Assembly (NCBI RefSeq): GCF_026213295.1
Contig: NC_079420.1
Span: 9,719,182-9,783,181 of the forward strand
DNA length: 64,000 nt
Origin: Gadus chalcogrammus
Taxonomy: Eukaryota; Chordata; Actinopteri; Gadiformes; Gadidae
Direction: 5' to 3'
The position numbers and the translations under genes are program-made. Of the stretch, positions 33,226 to 46,309 are shown one piece after another. The notes under the pieces are model-generated. The model did not search any database, was not told where the DNA came from, and saw only the letters and a program-made list of their open reading frames with translations. Position 1 is the stretch's first letter. Each line of letters begins with the position of its first letter.

Positions 33226-33582
33226 TAGCCTTTGCTTATGGTGGGCAGAAGCGTGTTTGGTATCCTGCTGTTCCGTCTCTCCGTGGCACCTCCACCACAT
33301 TATCTGTCCCCCACGGCGGAACACAGCTGCCTGCTGCCTGTCCTCTCCTCCGTTCCCAACCTCCTCCGTGTTAAAGCTATCTCTGCAAACACGAGAAACA
33401 AATAAAAAGAGGTTTAGCTTTCCATTCTGTTCCATGTCAACATCTAGCTGGTCCAGGAATAGCCTAAACGCATGAAACCAACATGTCACCCTTCCCCACG
33501 CAGATGGATTGGCTGGATTTTGTCCAATTATGTCAAGGCGGCAAGAAGGGAAGGTCACAGCTACTTCTGTCAGAGACCGCCA

Positions 33583-33621
<39 letters not shown>

Positions 33622-33744
33622 CTCTCCCTCTCTCTCCTCCTCTCTCTCAGTCTCTCTTCTACTCTCTCTCTCCCTCTACCCTCATCTTACACTCTCTCTC
33701 TTCCTCCCTCCCTCTTTTTAATTCACCACTCCATGTTCACCTCT

Positions 33745-33784
<40 letters not shown>

Positions 33785-33990
33785 CTCCCTGTCTCCCTAT
33801 TACATCACCCTCTCTCTTTCCCTCTCCCTCTTTCACTCTCTCTCTTCTCTCTTTCTTTCTCCTCGCTTCTCTTCTCTCTCCTCTCTCGCTGTCTTCTCTG
33901 CCCTCCCTTTACCCTCTCCCTCTCTTGCTATATTTCTTCCTCTACTCTCTCTCTCCCCTTATTTCCTCCCATTCTCCTTGGCCGACCTGC
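33583..33990. repeat. CT-rich pyrimidine tract
   Basis: (ct)n runs at 33585-33616 and 33751-33780 lie within a 400-bp sequence made mostly of ctctc, ccctc and cttct. Confidence 0.9.
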
Positions 33991-33999
33991 TTCTCATTG

Positions 34000-34635
34000 T
34001 GATGTCTGTCGGGTCGGCGCTTACGGCCCATTCAGACGGCGGCCCCCAGAAACCTCAATCACTCTGAACGCGTCTCTTTTGACTTGACCCGCCGCTGTAG
34101 GACATTCACCTTCCTGTGGCTGGGGCCGCCGCTGTGATGGCATCGCCCGCAGTCGGTGCCCCGCTGAAAGGTGAATTCTCCTCAAGCAACGCAGCGTTTC
34201 ATCGCTCTCCTGGCGCCGGCGTCTCCTCCGTCCGCCTTTCTTCAACGGGTGACGGGAAGCCCGGCTGATGAAAAGCCCAGCGTGAGGCTGACTCCGCTGG
34301 GGCTCGCCGTGTGGATGTAGCAGGGGAGCGGCTGAAGTGTTAGCCACAACACTTTTCTCACTCTTCAAAGAGAACCCCCCCCGGTCTTGTGTCTCGGCCC
34401 GGTCGCACGCTGGCTTCCTGCGGCCCGCAGCGGGGGGCTGTGTTCCAGTTCCTCTCGGTACCCCCTAGCCACCCCTCCCGTGAAGAACCGACGTCGCCGA
34501 CAGGACCCCCCCTTGTGCGGTGGACGTTGCGCGTTCGACCGCTTGATTGGACAGTTGACATCCAATGACCCCTGCTGCACTGAAATATGGATTCTGTTGT
34601 GTTGGATTTCATCTGGTTTTAGGCACTTTGGACAC
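34000..34635. other. GC-rich intronic stretch, no exon recognised
   Basis: CpG-containing sequence with long open readings on both strands (34021-34641), but none has splice borders plus family resemblance. It could be regulatory. Confidence 0.3.
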
Positions 34636-34639
34636 ATTT

Positions 34640-34895
34640 AAATGCAAATTTACATTCAGGGCATGTGCAGACGCTTTTATCCAAAGCGACATACAATAAG
34701 TACATTTGCCAAGCACTAACAATCACTAGGTTAACCCATTCCCTGTACACAACAAATATAGCTAGGAGAAGATGCTATTATTAAGTACTATTATTAAAAT
34801 CCAGGACGTACAACATACAATAAGTGCGTAGGAGAGGGTTGGGGGGCGGCTATGTAAAGTCTAGGTGGACTCTGAACCAGTGAGTCTTGAGTCTT
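34640..34895 (+). mobile_element. Dispersed repeat family B, plus copy
   Basis: gcagacgcttttatccaaag, cgacatacaataagtacatt, taacccattccctgtacaca, ccaggacgtacaacatacaa and taagtgcgtaggagag appear in this order, as in 39765-40135. Repeats of this type are abundant in teleost genomes. Confidence 0.7.
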
Positions 34896-35902
34896 TTGTC
34901 TTGAGACTTCCATCGGCAACGTTTGGAAGCTCCCCGCAGCAGCGCGGTGTTGTCTTGCGTACCTAAGGCCTCATTCCGTTAGTACAGGGCTCAGAGTACC
35001 GTTATACATAAGAACGGGTTAACCAGTGAACATTCTGCGTAGCCTTAGCCGCTGGACGACTCTCTGTTGTTCAAAGCGAAGTTTGGCCTCTGCGTGGCAG
35101 GCCTCCGAAGGCCGCTATGCACTCTTAAGTTATTGATCCAGCAGAAATGCACACACACACCGCAATATACCTTTTTTTTGTTTTTTAACCTTGTTCCTCT
35201 GATCTCTTTAACTTCAGTCGAGTGCTCTTTAGTGTGCAATTTCACACCTTTTAGATCCAGGGTCCTCAGCGAAGATTAAACAGAGGGAGGGAATGTGAGT
35301 TAATGCTTTGTTTCACATGTGAAGGCCAGCCGTTGGCCGCTGGGCTCCTTGCTGGGGAAATATGATTTGATGATCTCAGCTCGGAGCTTCCACCGCAACG
35401 TTTTTTTTTTGGATGCTTAGGCAATTTTCACATTTTCGGAAAATATAATGTGTGTGTGTGTGTGTTTGTTTATGCATGAATGTGTGATTTTGCAGATGTA
35501 TATATTTGAGTGCTTCTGTTCTGAAACGTATTTCAGCTCTTTTGTTCCATCTTTGTTTTTGGCCCTCGCATTGTCTCATTATTTGCCTCACTGGGTGACG
35601 ACTCTCCACTTCTTGCGTTGCATTGTGTCGACGGCAATTGTTTAAAAGAGACTGAGTCGATTGCAATCAGCGAGCTTCATTTTCTCCTGTTTTCAGAGAC
35701 TATACACTCAGAGCGCTGAATGCTGCGATTGTACCGCTTACCACCAGTCATCGACCATTGTTGTCACAGCAGCCCACGTAGTCAGCGTGTTACATCGTTT
35801 AAGTCCGTCCCCCACCGCGCTACTACGAAGAAGTACTAATCATCAGCAATTGACAACAGGTGTCCAGGAGATGGATCCATAAAACAAACAAATTGTTCAG
35901 TC

Positions 35903-36065
35903 GGTGGTTGACCCGGTAGAGTGTGTACTATTAAGGCCCAGTCCTTACCGCAGCGACCGGGGTTCGATAACTGCCCGTGGTCCCTTGCTGCATGTCTTCC
36001 CCTCTCTCTCCCATACCTTCCTGTCTTACTGTACAATAAAAAGGATAAAACCTTCAAAAATAAAT
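35903..36065 (+). mobile_element. tRNA-derived SINE, family C
   Basis: gttgacccggtagagtg (A-box-like), cggggttcgataactgccc (B box), then ctgcatgtcttcccctctct and a tail with aataaaaaggataaaa. This is the common fish SINE whose body contains the gcatgtcttcccctctctct block. Confidence 0.75.
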
Positions 36066-36814
36066 CATTGGTCTGCGCTCTGTTCCTGAGATATGGAGTC
36101 ACTGCGTACTGTGAGTTATTTTGTTTTAGGGGTTGCTCCGCTCCCAAAAGCTCCTCCTTAGGACTATTCAGTGCAATCTGCACATTAATGGCTTATCCTG
36201 GCCCCCGAAAGGAAGCTCTGCTTCAATTAGTGGAATTCAGTCTGCCTGGAAAACCTTGATAAGAAGCCCACAGCTGCAGCTACAGTTGGCTGAATGGTTG
36301 GTTCCCAGAGCACGTGTTTCCCAGCTTCACTTTTATACTCCAGTGAATAGCCACTCGAAGTACTGTATTCATAGCGTTTATAATTTTACGCGGTACAGTT
36401 GTTGAGACAATGCTATGTGCCATCTGTGTTGAACAGCATTGATTTGCAAGCTGTCTGCTTGCAAACTGACAAAGTAGCACTCCTGAAACTTGCAATTGCT
36501 TTGGGTTTTTGTAAGGAACTACAATTTAAGGCAAACAAAGGATGCTTTGTAGGCTGAAAACAACCCACTTCCTCTCTGGCCATGAATTATTCCTCTGTAA
36601 GTGTGTACAGCATGCAAATAGGTATCCTATCATTTGTCACGTTGTTTATCCGGCTCTAAACTGTATTTTTGCCGAGCAGTGAACAACAATGTTACAAAAC
36701 ATTCAAATTATTTTTTGTCATTGTTATCGGCGAGAAATTTCTCAAGGCTTCTGGCTGAGGTTGGGTCGGCAAGGTTGGTTTTGGTTCTTTGGTTCCTTGT
36801 GTTGAGTATTAAGT

Positions 36815-36890
36815 ACGGAGGTGTCCCTGAGCAAACTCTCACTCCTAACTGCCTCCTGTGTGCTGTTGTGCCTCGCACAGTTCACAGGCC
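36815..36890 (+). mobile_element. SINE family A internal fragment
   Basis: gaggtgtccctgagcaaact followed by ctcactcctaactgc matches the body of family A; head and tail are missing. Confidence 0.5.
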
Positions 36891-37988
36891 ACCCGGACTC
36901 TGTGACGACCACCCGGATTTATTAGATTCAATTAAATTGTATTTGTAATTAGCAAGGAAGAAATCTTGAGCAGGAACGCAGAGTGGGGGATCCCTCCTTC
37001 CAGAGATCATCAGGAGTGCAACGGGTGCCATAATTGACGTACATATATAGAGGCAAAACATTTAAAATCGGTGGCCGGTTAACCATAAGTTTCTACTTCA
37101 GTGTGACTGTGACTACAGTCTGGTGCAGCCCTCAGCAATGTTCAACACCGTATTGTACAACATACTGCCTTCAGAAACAGTAGGCTGCTTTCATGTGGGC
37201 AGAAAGAAAGATGTGTTAATCACTCAAAAAATAAAAGCTTTATTGAGCGGGTTTAATTTTGCGCTGGGGCATCTCGTTGACCGTGCCTACACAGATTGGG
37301 ATATAGCCATGTCTGTTATGTTCCTCCTCTAATCAGCCCATGCAGCACCATCGCCTCCCTCCAAGAATACTCAGCTAACCATTACCATTTCCCGCCTCCG
37401 CCTCCGCTGAACACAGCACACGCTCTCGGTCCGCACCCAAACGTGGTGTGCGCTGGACCCCCTGCCTCGCTCAGCAGGTGTTCTGAGGATCCAGTCAGCA
37501 ACCGTGATGTTTAGCACCTATTTCCGCTCCACATTTGGCTGAGAGGAGCGTGTTCGCCCCCTAATAAACATTGTTAACTGTAATTTACATTGCAGGTATG
37601 GTGATGCCTCCTAGTGTACCGCGTGCTGAGACTAAGGCTGTTTTTACACTAGATATACGAGGAGGTGCGACCCGTCTTCAATTAAATTGGGGGATCATGT
37701 TGGCTGTTTGTCATTTTGGATGCAATTTAGGTTCTAGGGCTGTTGTGAACGCTGCATACGTTAAGTGAATTAAATGAGTTTTGTTAAGGCAACTCAAACG
37801 CACAAGTTTGTATGTTCTCCCGTGTCACCATGGGTCGGCCTCCGCATGCTCCAGTTACCTCTAACTACATCAGACAGACATGGTAGGTTAATGCTCCTGC
37901 CTCTGCTCTTCAGCAAGGCACTAGCAGTAGACTTGGAGTTGGTCCACGGGCGCTGAACTATGGCTGCCCACTGCTAGTGACGGATTAA

Positions 37989-38650
37989 ATGATCCTGGTG
38001 ATGGGTTCAATACTCCTAGTGCTGCTAGTGATGGGTTTAATGCTCCTAGTGCTGCTAGTGATGGGTTTAATGCTCCTAGTGCTGCTAGTGATGGGTTCAA
38101 TACTCCTAGTGCTGCTAGTGATGGGTTCAATACTCCTAGTGCTGCTAGTGATGGGTTCAATACTCCTAGTGCTGCTAGTGATGGGTTCAATACTCCTAGT
38201 GCTGCTAGTGATGGGTTCAATACTCCTAGTGCTGCTAGTGATTGGTTCAATACTCCTAGTGCTGCTAGTGATGGGTTCAATACTCATAGTGCTGCTAGTG
38301 ATGGGTTTAATGCTCCTAGTGCTGCTAGTGATGGGTTCAATACTCCTAGTGCTGCTAGTGATGAGTTTAATGCTCCTAGTGCTGCTAGTGATGGGTTCAA
38401 TACTCCTAGTGCTGCTAGTGATGGGTTCAATACTCCTAGTGCTGCTAGTGATGGGTTCAATACTCCTAGTGCTGCTAGTGATGGGTTTAATGCTCCTAGT
38501 GCTGCTAGTGATGAGTTTAATGCTCCTAGTGCTGCTAGTGATGGGTTCAATACTCCTAGTGTTGCTAGTGATGGGTTCAATACTCCTAGTAATGGGTTCA
38601 ATACGCCTAGTGCTGCTAGTGATGTTAAAATACTCCTAGTACTGCTAGTG
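37989..38650. repeat. 30-bp minisatellite, ~22 units, two interspersed variants
   Basis: The unit is atgggttcaatactcctagt plus gctgctagtg. From 38001 it keeps an exact 30-bp register for about 19 units without an indel. Two variants alternate irregularly: ttcaatact (A) and tttaatgct (B), with the two substitutions always linked. The last units (38571-38650) are shortened or changed. Several frames are open purely by the 3n period. Confidence 0.95.
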
Positions 38651-38659
38651 ATGGTTAAT

Positions 38660-39760
38660 AATTATAATAGTAAATTCGCTGAAGGCTTGAAAGAGAGACT
38701 GGTAGGTGGTCAGACATGAAGAGGATTCCTCCCAACTCTCCCAACTCTCCAGAATTATTCTCCGGCCAAGAGGCACAGAGGACAGCTGCGAAGCGCAGGC
38801 CTTGGATGTGTGCGCTCATTAAAAACCAAATAAACTTGTCTCTCCGAATCCCCATTTTGATATGAAATGCGGCTATGGCTTGCCCCTATCCCAATTCATT
38901 TATTTTTCATTTAGTTCGATCTCAGAGCAGATCTGCTCGTCAGTTTCATTACCTGCTTCATGTCTAATGTACTTTTATTAAGGCGGGTATCTCTAGATCG
39001 GGATTCTGTCCTCCTCTCTCTGTAATTGCGCTGTGAGTCGTAGGAGGATGACTGCATGATACATCAGAGGAGCAGCGGAGCGCACCTTCACCCCTATAGG
39101 GGCTCAGGTGAGGTTTGACCCCACCAAGTAATGACGGGGGGTTTTCTATCTGTATATTTTTATTTGGAAGTATAAATAAATGAAGACGGCTGTCTTCTCT
39201 ATCAAATCCAATAAATGCAGACTGTCCACACACTGCACTTTATTATTTTGTGTGATATTAGTGCAAAAAGGAAGATTCCATTGTCAAACCAGTAAATGCA
39301 TGATACTATTTGAAATATGACCCATCCTAACTTAAGATACACAAAACAGAACCTGTTTACATTGTGGTGAACATTTAAGGGGACCAAATGTGAAATCTGT
39401 CCAGACCCTAAGAGTGTATTTTTAATGCTTCTATTTTATTGATCACACTTCAGTAAACTGAGCTTGTCGACGGTCCTGCAGAACGAGTTGCTTCTGAGAT
39501 TTCCGGGAGGTATTTTCACTGAGTGACCTGTCTCCTGTTGGCTCTTCAAGAGGAGCCCCTCCCAATAAAATGGATCTCCATTATTTGTGTGTTCTGTCTG
39601 TCTCCCGGCAACCATTTTTGCTCCGCTGTAGTTCACGTCACTTCACCGACCACGACTGGAAGTCCTACATTCCGATGAAATGCACTTTCACTTCTACTAT
39701 TTCCCCTTCAACTGAGGCTAGCTTCCTTATAGCAGGTAGGTCAATGTACGTTGAAATACA
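38660..39760. other. Intron; no feature recognised
   Basis: Unique-looking sequence, no exon candidates. Confidence 0.4.
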
Positions 39761-39764
39761 TTAG

Positions 39765-40135
39765 AATCACATACAATGTTACATTCTACATTAAGTACAT
39801 TTGTCAGATGAAGGAGAAATAATATATCGCTGTTGGTACAGTAAGGATGTTTATAGAACCAAATGCCAAGCAACAACAAATGTTAGCTTGACCCATTCCC
39901 TGTGTACAACAAAGATGACTAGGATGAGAAGCTACGAGATGCTAAGGACTATTTTTAAGTGCAAGGACGTACAACATACAATAAGTGCGTACATTAAGTG
40001 CCAGGACTTACAACATATAATAAGGGCATACATTAAGTGCCAGGACGTGCAACATACAATAAGTGCGTATGAGAGTTGGGGGGGTGAGGGGTGAGGCTAT
40101 GCAGAGTCTAGGTGAACTCTCGACAAGTGAGCCTT
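39765..40135 (+). mobile_element. Dispersed repeat family B, plus copy with internal 40-bp triplication
   Basis: Shares taagtacatttg, gacccattccctgtgtacaa and the end gtaggtgaactct-like sequence with 34640-34895. The segment gtgccaggacgtacaacata caataagtgcgtacattaa is repeated three times at 39955-40070 (about 40-bp period). Confidence 0.7.
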
Positions 40136-40743
40136 GATCAGCGTTCATAAGCAGGGGAACAACATCCTGCCTATACCTTTAATAATGTATGAATTGTACA
40201 ATATCAACACAGGAGCGCTTCTATTTGGGAGTTAATAACCGACAACAGTATACTGAATCGTAGAAAATCCATTTGCACCCCCATGACATGGGGGTGCAAA
40301 GATGCAAAATTTTCAAGTGCAAGCCCTTAGCGATACAACTGTGTTTTCGTCGTACTCTTGTTTTTAGGCTCCTATTTACGGTGCTGTGTTGTGTTGTGCT
40401 GTTTGAAGCTGAGATGAGTGTGTAGATAAGAAAAAGTGGAATCCTCTAGTATTTGTACTGCTGCCAGATCTGTGCTGTGTAGAGTAGAGCTTCCTTGAAG
40501 AGGCCTACCTTGTGGATCCGCTGTTGATGCCAGAGGCTGCACTCGTCAGTTTTTCCCCTTCCTAGGCTTCTATGTTGTTGTTTGTTTGCTGAATTATCTG
40601 GGTACTTGAGAGCACAGCCGTTACTACCACGCAAATCTCCCTCCCCCACCCCCCCCCCCCCCCTCCAAAAACATCGTAGTAGATGGAGATGGAGATCAAC
40701 GTTTATGGTCTTGGATGTGTGACAAGGACAGATGCATCTAGAT

Positions 40744-41113
40744 CAGTGATCCTACAACGTTTTTTATGTTTCCCCATCAGGCTTGTGGGGTGCAGGCAGA
40801 CCAAATCCTCATCCACACCAAACCATCATGAGGTTTCCTTATAAGTAATATCTACCATCATTATTCAGCATCATTATTACTTTTGTATTGGATTTTATTG
40901 GATTCTGGTTTAGTACTTTATGGATCGGCAACAATCCACTTCAATCATCTTTACTAATTTGCGTCATAATGTTTTTATTGTATAGCTACAACAATTTAAA
41001 ATATCTGTATCTAGATATCTAGATATCTATATCTATATATATATATATCAACACACTGTGGAACCGGCTCATGTACCCCCTAGGGGGCGAGTACCACCGC
41101 TTGGGAACCACTG
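40744..41113. mobile_element. 370-bp hAT-type MITE with perfect 8-bp target duplication
   Basis: The element starts cagtgatcctacaacg and ends cgcttgggaaccactg, inverted CAGTG.-type hAT termini. It is flanked on both sides by atctagat (40736-40743 and 41114-41121), an exact 8-bp target-site duplication as hAT transposition makes. The interior has an (at)n run around 41025-41048 and no transposase frame. Confidence 0.88.
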
Positions 41114-41124
41114 ATCTAGATCTG

Positions 41125-43800
41125 GAACATAGCACACACTGGTAACTATCAAAGGACACTCAGAGTGTGAGTCTATAGAGGCAGCGATGTCTTCCTAGTA
41201 TACAGTGCGTTTGTCAGAAGGTTGTGAACATATAGTTCCTCTTCAAATCCAACCTCACATCACAACCAACCTTGAACCATGTTCACCTGGCCTCCGAGCT
41301 TTCAACCTGTTTTTTGAGTAGCCTGAAAAACACCTTTTTCTTTGTTGACAGTAGCCGTGCAATATGAGCAACTATTTTGATGAATGTGCTTTAACCAGTC
41401 ATTATGTGTCACGGAAATAAATAGTGGGTAGAGATTATGAAAGTAGCACAGTATTTTCGGTGAAAGATTAGAATAGATAAGAGAGCTTCTCTCAGATTAT
41501 TTGATATTATTCAGAAAAGGGGTAGCTCTCTGCATTACCGTCATTGTTATGTACATAATAAATACATTGTATTCCAGATAATTAGCATGCATATATTTAG
41601 CATTTGATGAGTAGTTTTTCATTGTGACATGCCCAGCGTGTCTCAGCCTCGCATAATTACCAGCAACACCATCCTTTTCTTTACGGATTATATGCAGAAA
41701 ATACAATTTTCTTTAATGTTTAGAGTTTACCTGTCACACACCCAGTCTAGAGTGTGAACAGAGTGAGATTCTGCTGCTGCTGCCTCCACAGGCTTATAAA
41801 CTACTGAGAGCAGACCATGATGCCAAACCTTACCCTTATTTGAATGATAATAATAAAAAAGTAACAGTGAATAATATATCGGGCTGTGTTTGTCTTTCTG
41901 GCTAACTCTGGCACATTTCCAATGATACTTTTTTAATGTGTACTATCACGGCCAAATACACAAATAATTGAAAATGAAATAAAAAATATGCACGCGTTCA
42001 AACGAAGTCCAGGTCCACATTTCCCTTTGAATTTTTAACCAAAATGTTTTTGAATGCCTGCAGGCGCTGATGTGATCAATATTCCAAGGTCAGTATTTTA
42101 TCCCTGCTGAAGAGGATATAGGCGGGGTAACGTTAGACTATGAATCAAGGTTATGTTAATATGACATTTTAAAAGGCCTCCGGTTTCCCCCCCATCCCTC
42201 CCAGTCACTTATCCTGCTAGGAGCCCCAAGGAATCACGCTGCGATGGACAGCATACCCCAGGCTCAAATATATCCAATAATACATCGATCAGCTGTTGTG
42301 ATGGATGAACCATAACTTTGTTCAAAAAAACATGACCCCCCAAACAAGTTTAAAATGAATGACTGCATTCTCATTTTCCTTTCTTATACTCAAATGCATA
42401 AACAAATGTTTGCGCCATAACATCCTGTTTTAAAAATGATGTTCTCCCTGCGAATAATGTTTGGACTAAGTTAAGGAGTGTTTCCACACTGACCAAGTTT
42501 TAACAACGTGTTTAATGTCTTTATTTACTAATTGAGCTTTTCTATCATAAAATGGAATGCGATGAAGCCAATTATAGTGAGCCGTATTACGTGGTCAAGG
42601 TTTTTATCTTGATATTGTAGAAATAATGGCCACCTCCAGTTCTGCGGCAGGATAATATTGTGATAGCGAATGAGAGTAATGGTCAAAGCAAAGCTGAATC
42701 ATGGAGATCTCACTGATGTTAAAATAAATCCACAGGCATTTCGGAAGTTTTCTGGGAAAGTGCATTGCATGGCGTAAACTGGGAAGATGACTGATAAGAA
42801 AGAAAGAAGAAACTAAAGGAAAAGGACACGGTTCCATGGTGTTGAAATAGTTTCTAATTAGGCCTAATTAGTGCAGCCTGTGCGGCGTGTTATCAAGATA
42901 TACTAGAAAAAAGAAAGTCTTGTTGAGAGATTCTATTATGGTGCATAGCGTGGCATACAGAGCGAGCTATTTCCTTATCAAGCTGGTTATCATGGCTTCT
43001 GCTTCTATCTTAATTATGTATACACTTTTGAGATATGTTTTTTGCTCAGGCATAGCAGTGTTCATTCCGTGCATGCTAATGCCGTTTCTCAGCGCTGACG
43101 CTTAACTCTGTAGGCAGATGTGCTCCACCACTTCCATGACGTGCATGTCATCACCATCTTAGAAACATCACATTTGATAAACTCCCTTTTTTTTTAATCT
43201 TTAATAGCGTTTGCTTTGTTCACTACGCCGTATTCGGCCACCGCTGCAGTAAAGGACCCGCTGTAATATTAATGATGATTTGTCGAGATAAAAAGAGGTT
43301 GTAAATGTCACGACCTTTGCGGTAAAAAGGACGTCACGGCTGGTTTCGCGGCAGAACAAAGCTGGCCTGGATTGACACATCAGACATGGTGATTTGAGAT
43401 CTCTATTTCAAGTCTGATGCAGCCGGCTATCTGCCAATGGATGTGCTCTGTGCCCGAGCTCTGACAGCGTCGGCTTCTCTGTATCTCATCCCAATCCTAC
43501 GTCCCATCTGTGGTGGAAGACAGAGCCTCTCTTCCACTGGGCTTAGTTCAAGCTAGGGAGGTTGGCATGTGGGGAGAAGAGAGCAGACCCACTGGACGGA
43601 CGGTTGTGTCTTCTCTGATTCTGGGGTTTCTGATTTGACAACATGCAACGGGATGGTTCACACGTCTCTCAGTGGAAGATTGCCCCACTCCCCCCCCATG
43701 CCTTCTGCTCTTGCCCCCAGCCCGCTGTGCTCTGGCGGTGTGACCCGGTACCGATCACCCTCAGGGAAAGCCAGACTTCCAGTGTCTCCGAAAACATGTT
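41125..43800. other. Intron; no feature recognised
   Basis: AT-rich unique-looking sequence, with TAAT-rich patches between 42490 and 43080. No exon was found. Confidence 0.4.
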
Positions 43801-43814
43801 TTCATCGAGAGCTT

Positions 43815-43836
43815 GTGTGTGCGTGTGCGTGTGTGC

Positions 43837-43912
<76 letters not shown>

Positions 43913-43920
43913 GCGCCCGT
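43815..43920. repeat. (TGCG)n microsatellite
   Basis: tgtgtgcg variants lead into about 15 tgcg tetramers (43848-43910) and a gcgcgc end. Confidence 0.95.
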
Positions 43921-44039
43921 GTGTGAGAGAGACAGCGTGTCATGTCAGATGCTCAGAGTTTGCTCATTTTCCTCTCCAGGCTGAGAGGAAAATGAGCTTG
44001 CCTCATCAAAACATTTTTCACATCTGTTCTTGGCTCGCA

Positions 44040-44600
44040 GTCACCAAACAAGAACAATTATTATACATGTTATGTGAGCACAATACCGATACATTATACA
44101 CCGGAATTATATTAATACATGTTATAAGAGGAATAATATGAATACATGTTATGTTAGGACAATATGAATGCATGTTATATGAGGACAATATTATTACATT
44201 TTATATGAAGACACTATTAATAAATGTTATATGAAGACACTATTATCACATGTTATATGAGGGCAATAATAATACATGTTACATGAGGTATATTATTAAT
44301 AAATGTTATATGGTGTCAGATTTCATCAGGGGCAAGTGGGGCAAATGTGAAAACTGTAGGAAAAAGTAAACGACTACGATACGAATGTTTAAGGTTCATT
44401 CCCAGTCAAAAGTTTTTCAATGCCTAAGTCTCAAAAGACTGCACCAAGATTTGATCAGTTTGGAGAAAGAGAGTGAGAGTGAAAGAGCGAGAATGAGAGC
44501 GCAGAGAGAGTGACATGAGGACGATATTAACAAATGTAATATGAAGACAGTATTAATAAATGTTGCATGACGACAGGTTATATGAGGACAGTACAAAGCC
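44040..44600. repeat. ~28-bp minisatellite interrupted by unique DNA
   Basis: Units of the form acatgttatatgaggacaat plus attaata (27-30 bp) run from 44060 to 44315 and resume at 44510-44595. The interruption (44320-44505) is unrelated and includes a gaga-rich end. Confidence 0.75.
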
Positions 44601-44814
44601 ATGTAAGCGATATGGCTATCCTCCACTGTGAGAAGGTGTTGTGGTTTGCTCAAACAGAGCCAATCTCTTGACACTTCTGTTGTCAAATGTACTGACGATG
44701 AAAACACTGTGGTCCCTTTTCCATGCCGATGGAAACCTTAGGGAGGATTCTAATGTATGCTGGGAAGATTTCACCTCTCCCAGATGGAGCTGGGAGATGA
44801 TTGAATTTGGGCTG

Positions 44815-45030
44815 TTGAAGGAGGAGGAGGAGGAGGAGGAGGAGGAGGAGGAAGAGGACAGGGAGGAGTAGAAGTAAGAGGAGGCGGATGAGAAGGAGAA
44901 GAAAGAGGGGGATTAGGAGGAGAAGGAGGAAGAGGAGGAGGAGGGGAAGGAAGATGAGGAAGAGGAGCTGGAGGAGTAGCAAGAGGAAGAGGCGGTTGAG
45001 GGGGAGGAAGAGGACGGTGTGATCAGTGGA
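44815..45030. repeat. (GAG/GGA)n purine tract
   Basis: A run of gaggag triplets (44820-44850) is followed by degenerate aggag/gaagag sequence. The plus strand is almost all purine for about 200 bp. Confidence 0.9.
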
Positions 45031-46300
45031 TTACAGAAGTGGGAGGTTGTCTCGTTAACTTCCAGCATCAGCTCTGGGACTGTAGGGGAACCTTTAGGGC
45101 ACGGTGATGTGGAACAGAGAGCAGAGGCCCAGAATACAGATTCCCAAAGACGTAGCGATCCATGAGACCAGGGTTTACATAGGGGCCGTCGAGAGCAAAG
45201 GGTTCTTGTTTTCCGTGACCCCTAGAGAGTGGCTTTGGAGAGGGTTCAAGAGTATACGTTAGATTGAATTCCAAAGATAAGATTAAGGCTCTATGTTACA
45301 TTTCTATTTTCTTTATTACATTTCTGCCTTCACGGACAATGCAGGCTAGTGAGTCGGTAAACAGAGGAGGGAGATAGAAGGACTCCGACACAGAACAGTC
45401 CTCAACCAATATTTTCCTTTCATGGTTCGGCGGCCCTAACTAGCTGCCTGAATCCCCTCAGTGCTCAAAAAACATGTTGTGCAAGAGTATCAGCCCTTTA
45501 CCAAGTCAAAGAATCGGTGCCGGGCAAAGGGTGACATTTAGTAATGCTATTAAGGTGCTATTATTACTTTCTTTGCTCTCTATCCTTTGTAACTAGCGGG
45601 ACATTTCAGGTGAGCTACGGGCTAATCTTAATATCAGCTCTACCAAGCGCTCAGTCTGCCTGACTCCTGTTTATCTGTCTCCCGTTGCCATGGTTTCACA
45701 CGAGGTCGCATAAAAAAAATACACATTCAACTTCAGAACAATACATTGTGTGCGGTTTTATATGCAAAGGATGAACTCTCGCCTGCCAAAAAGGGATTCA
45801 CGTCGAGGGTATCAGCGGCGAGCGCGTTCACATCACAGCGCATTAATTTAAAAGTAACAACTGGAATGATTACAGAGCCAGAGATAGATTCAGCTCATTG
45901 GGTAACCCATTTTGTCCCTGCGTCTCTTTATGGCTCGTCGTGCTCGCGTAGACATGATTGAGACTAATCTGCGCGTTCGCCGGCCGCGTTGGCTGTTGGC
46001 TTCTCCCCGTCAGTTGTTAACTGGGAGCACTGTGGCTGAGTTATACTCCCGTGTTGCTGTGTGCCTGGCCGCTGACAGCTCCTCTGCATCGGCCTCGTTT
46101 CATCAGCCGGCAACGCGACGTGACGCCAAAGTGAAGGACAAAGATTATGTCAGGGACGTTTCTTTTCAGCGTCGCTGTCACAGACGTCTGACGCTTGGTC
46201 GACTCTCTCTCGGTGGGCCCCGCATGCCCAGGCTCCTCGGAAACAATGATAGATAGACTCCTTAGAGGCTATGAAAAATCAATAGGAAGGCTCTGTTAGG
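45030..46300. other. Intron; no exon recognised
   Basis: Includes a GC-richer part (45880-46250) with an open plus reading rich in Arg that has no domain or splice support. Confidence 0.35.
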
Positions 46301-46309
46301 GCACCCGGC

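Noticed and set aside
34021..34641. GC-rich readings on both strands as a nested gene
   Set aside because: Overlapping readings on both strands reflect base composition; no recognisable family or consistent splice phases.
37921..38639. Open readings over the 30-bp minisatellite (for example AALGVLNPSL repeats)
   Set aside because: A 30-bp period is 3n and lacks stops in most frames; no start, promoter or splice context.
37989..38650. CRISPR-like array
   Set aside because: Units are contiguous with no unique spacers and the genome is vertebrate; it is a minisatellite.
45746..46256. Arg/Leu-rich plus-strand reading
   Set aside because: No domain, no splice-bounded exon, and located within the furin intron; probably chance in GC-richer DNA.
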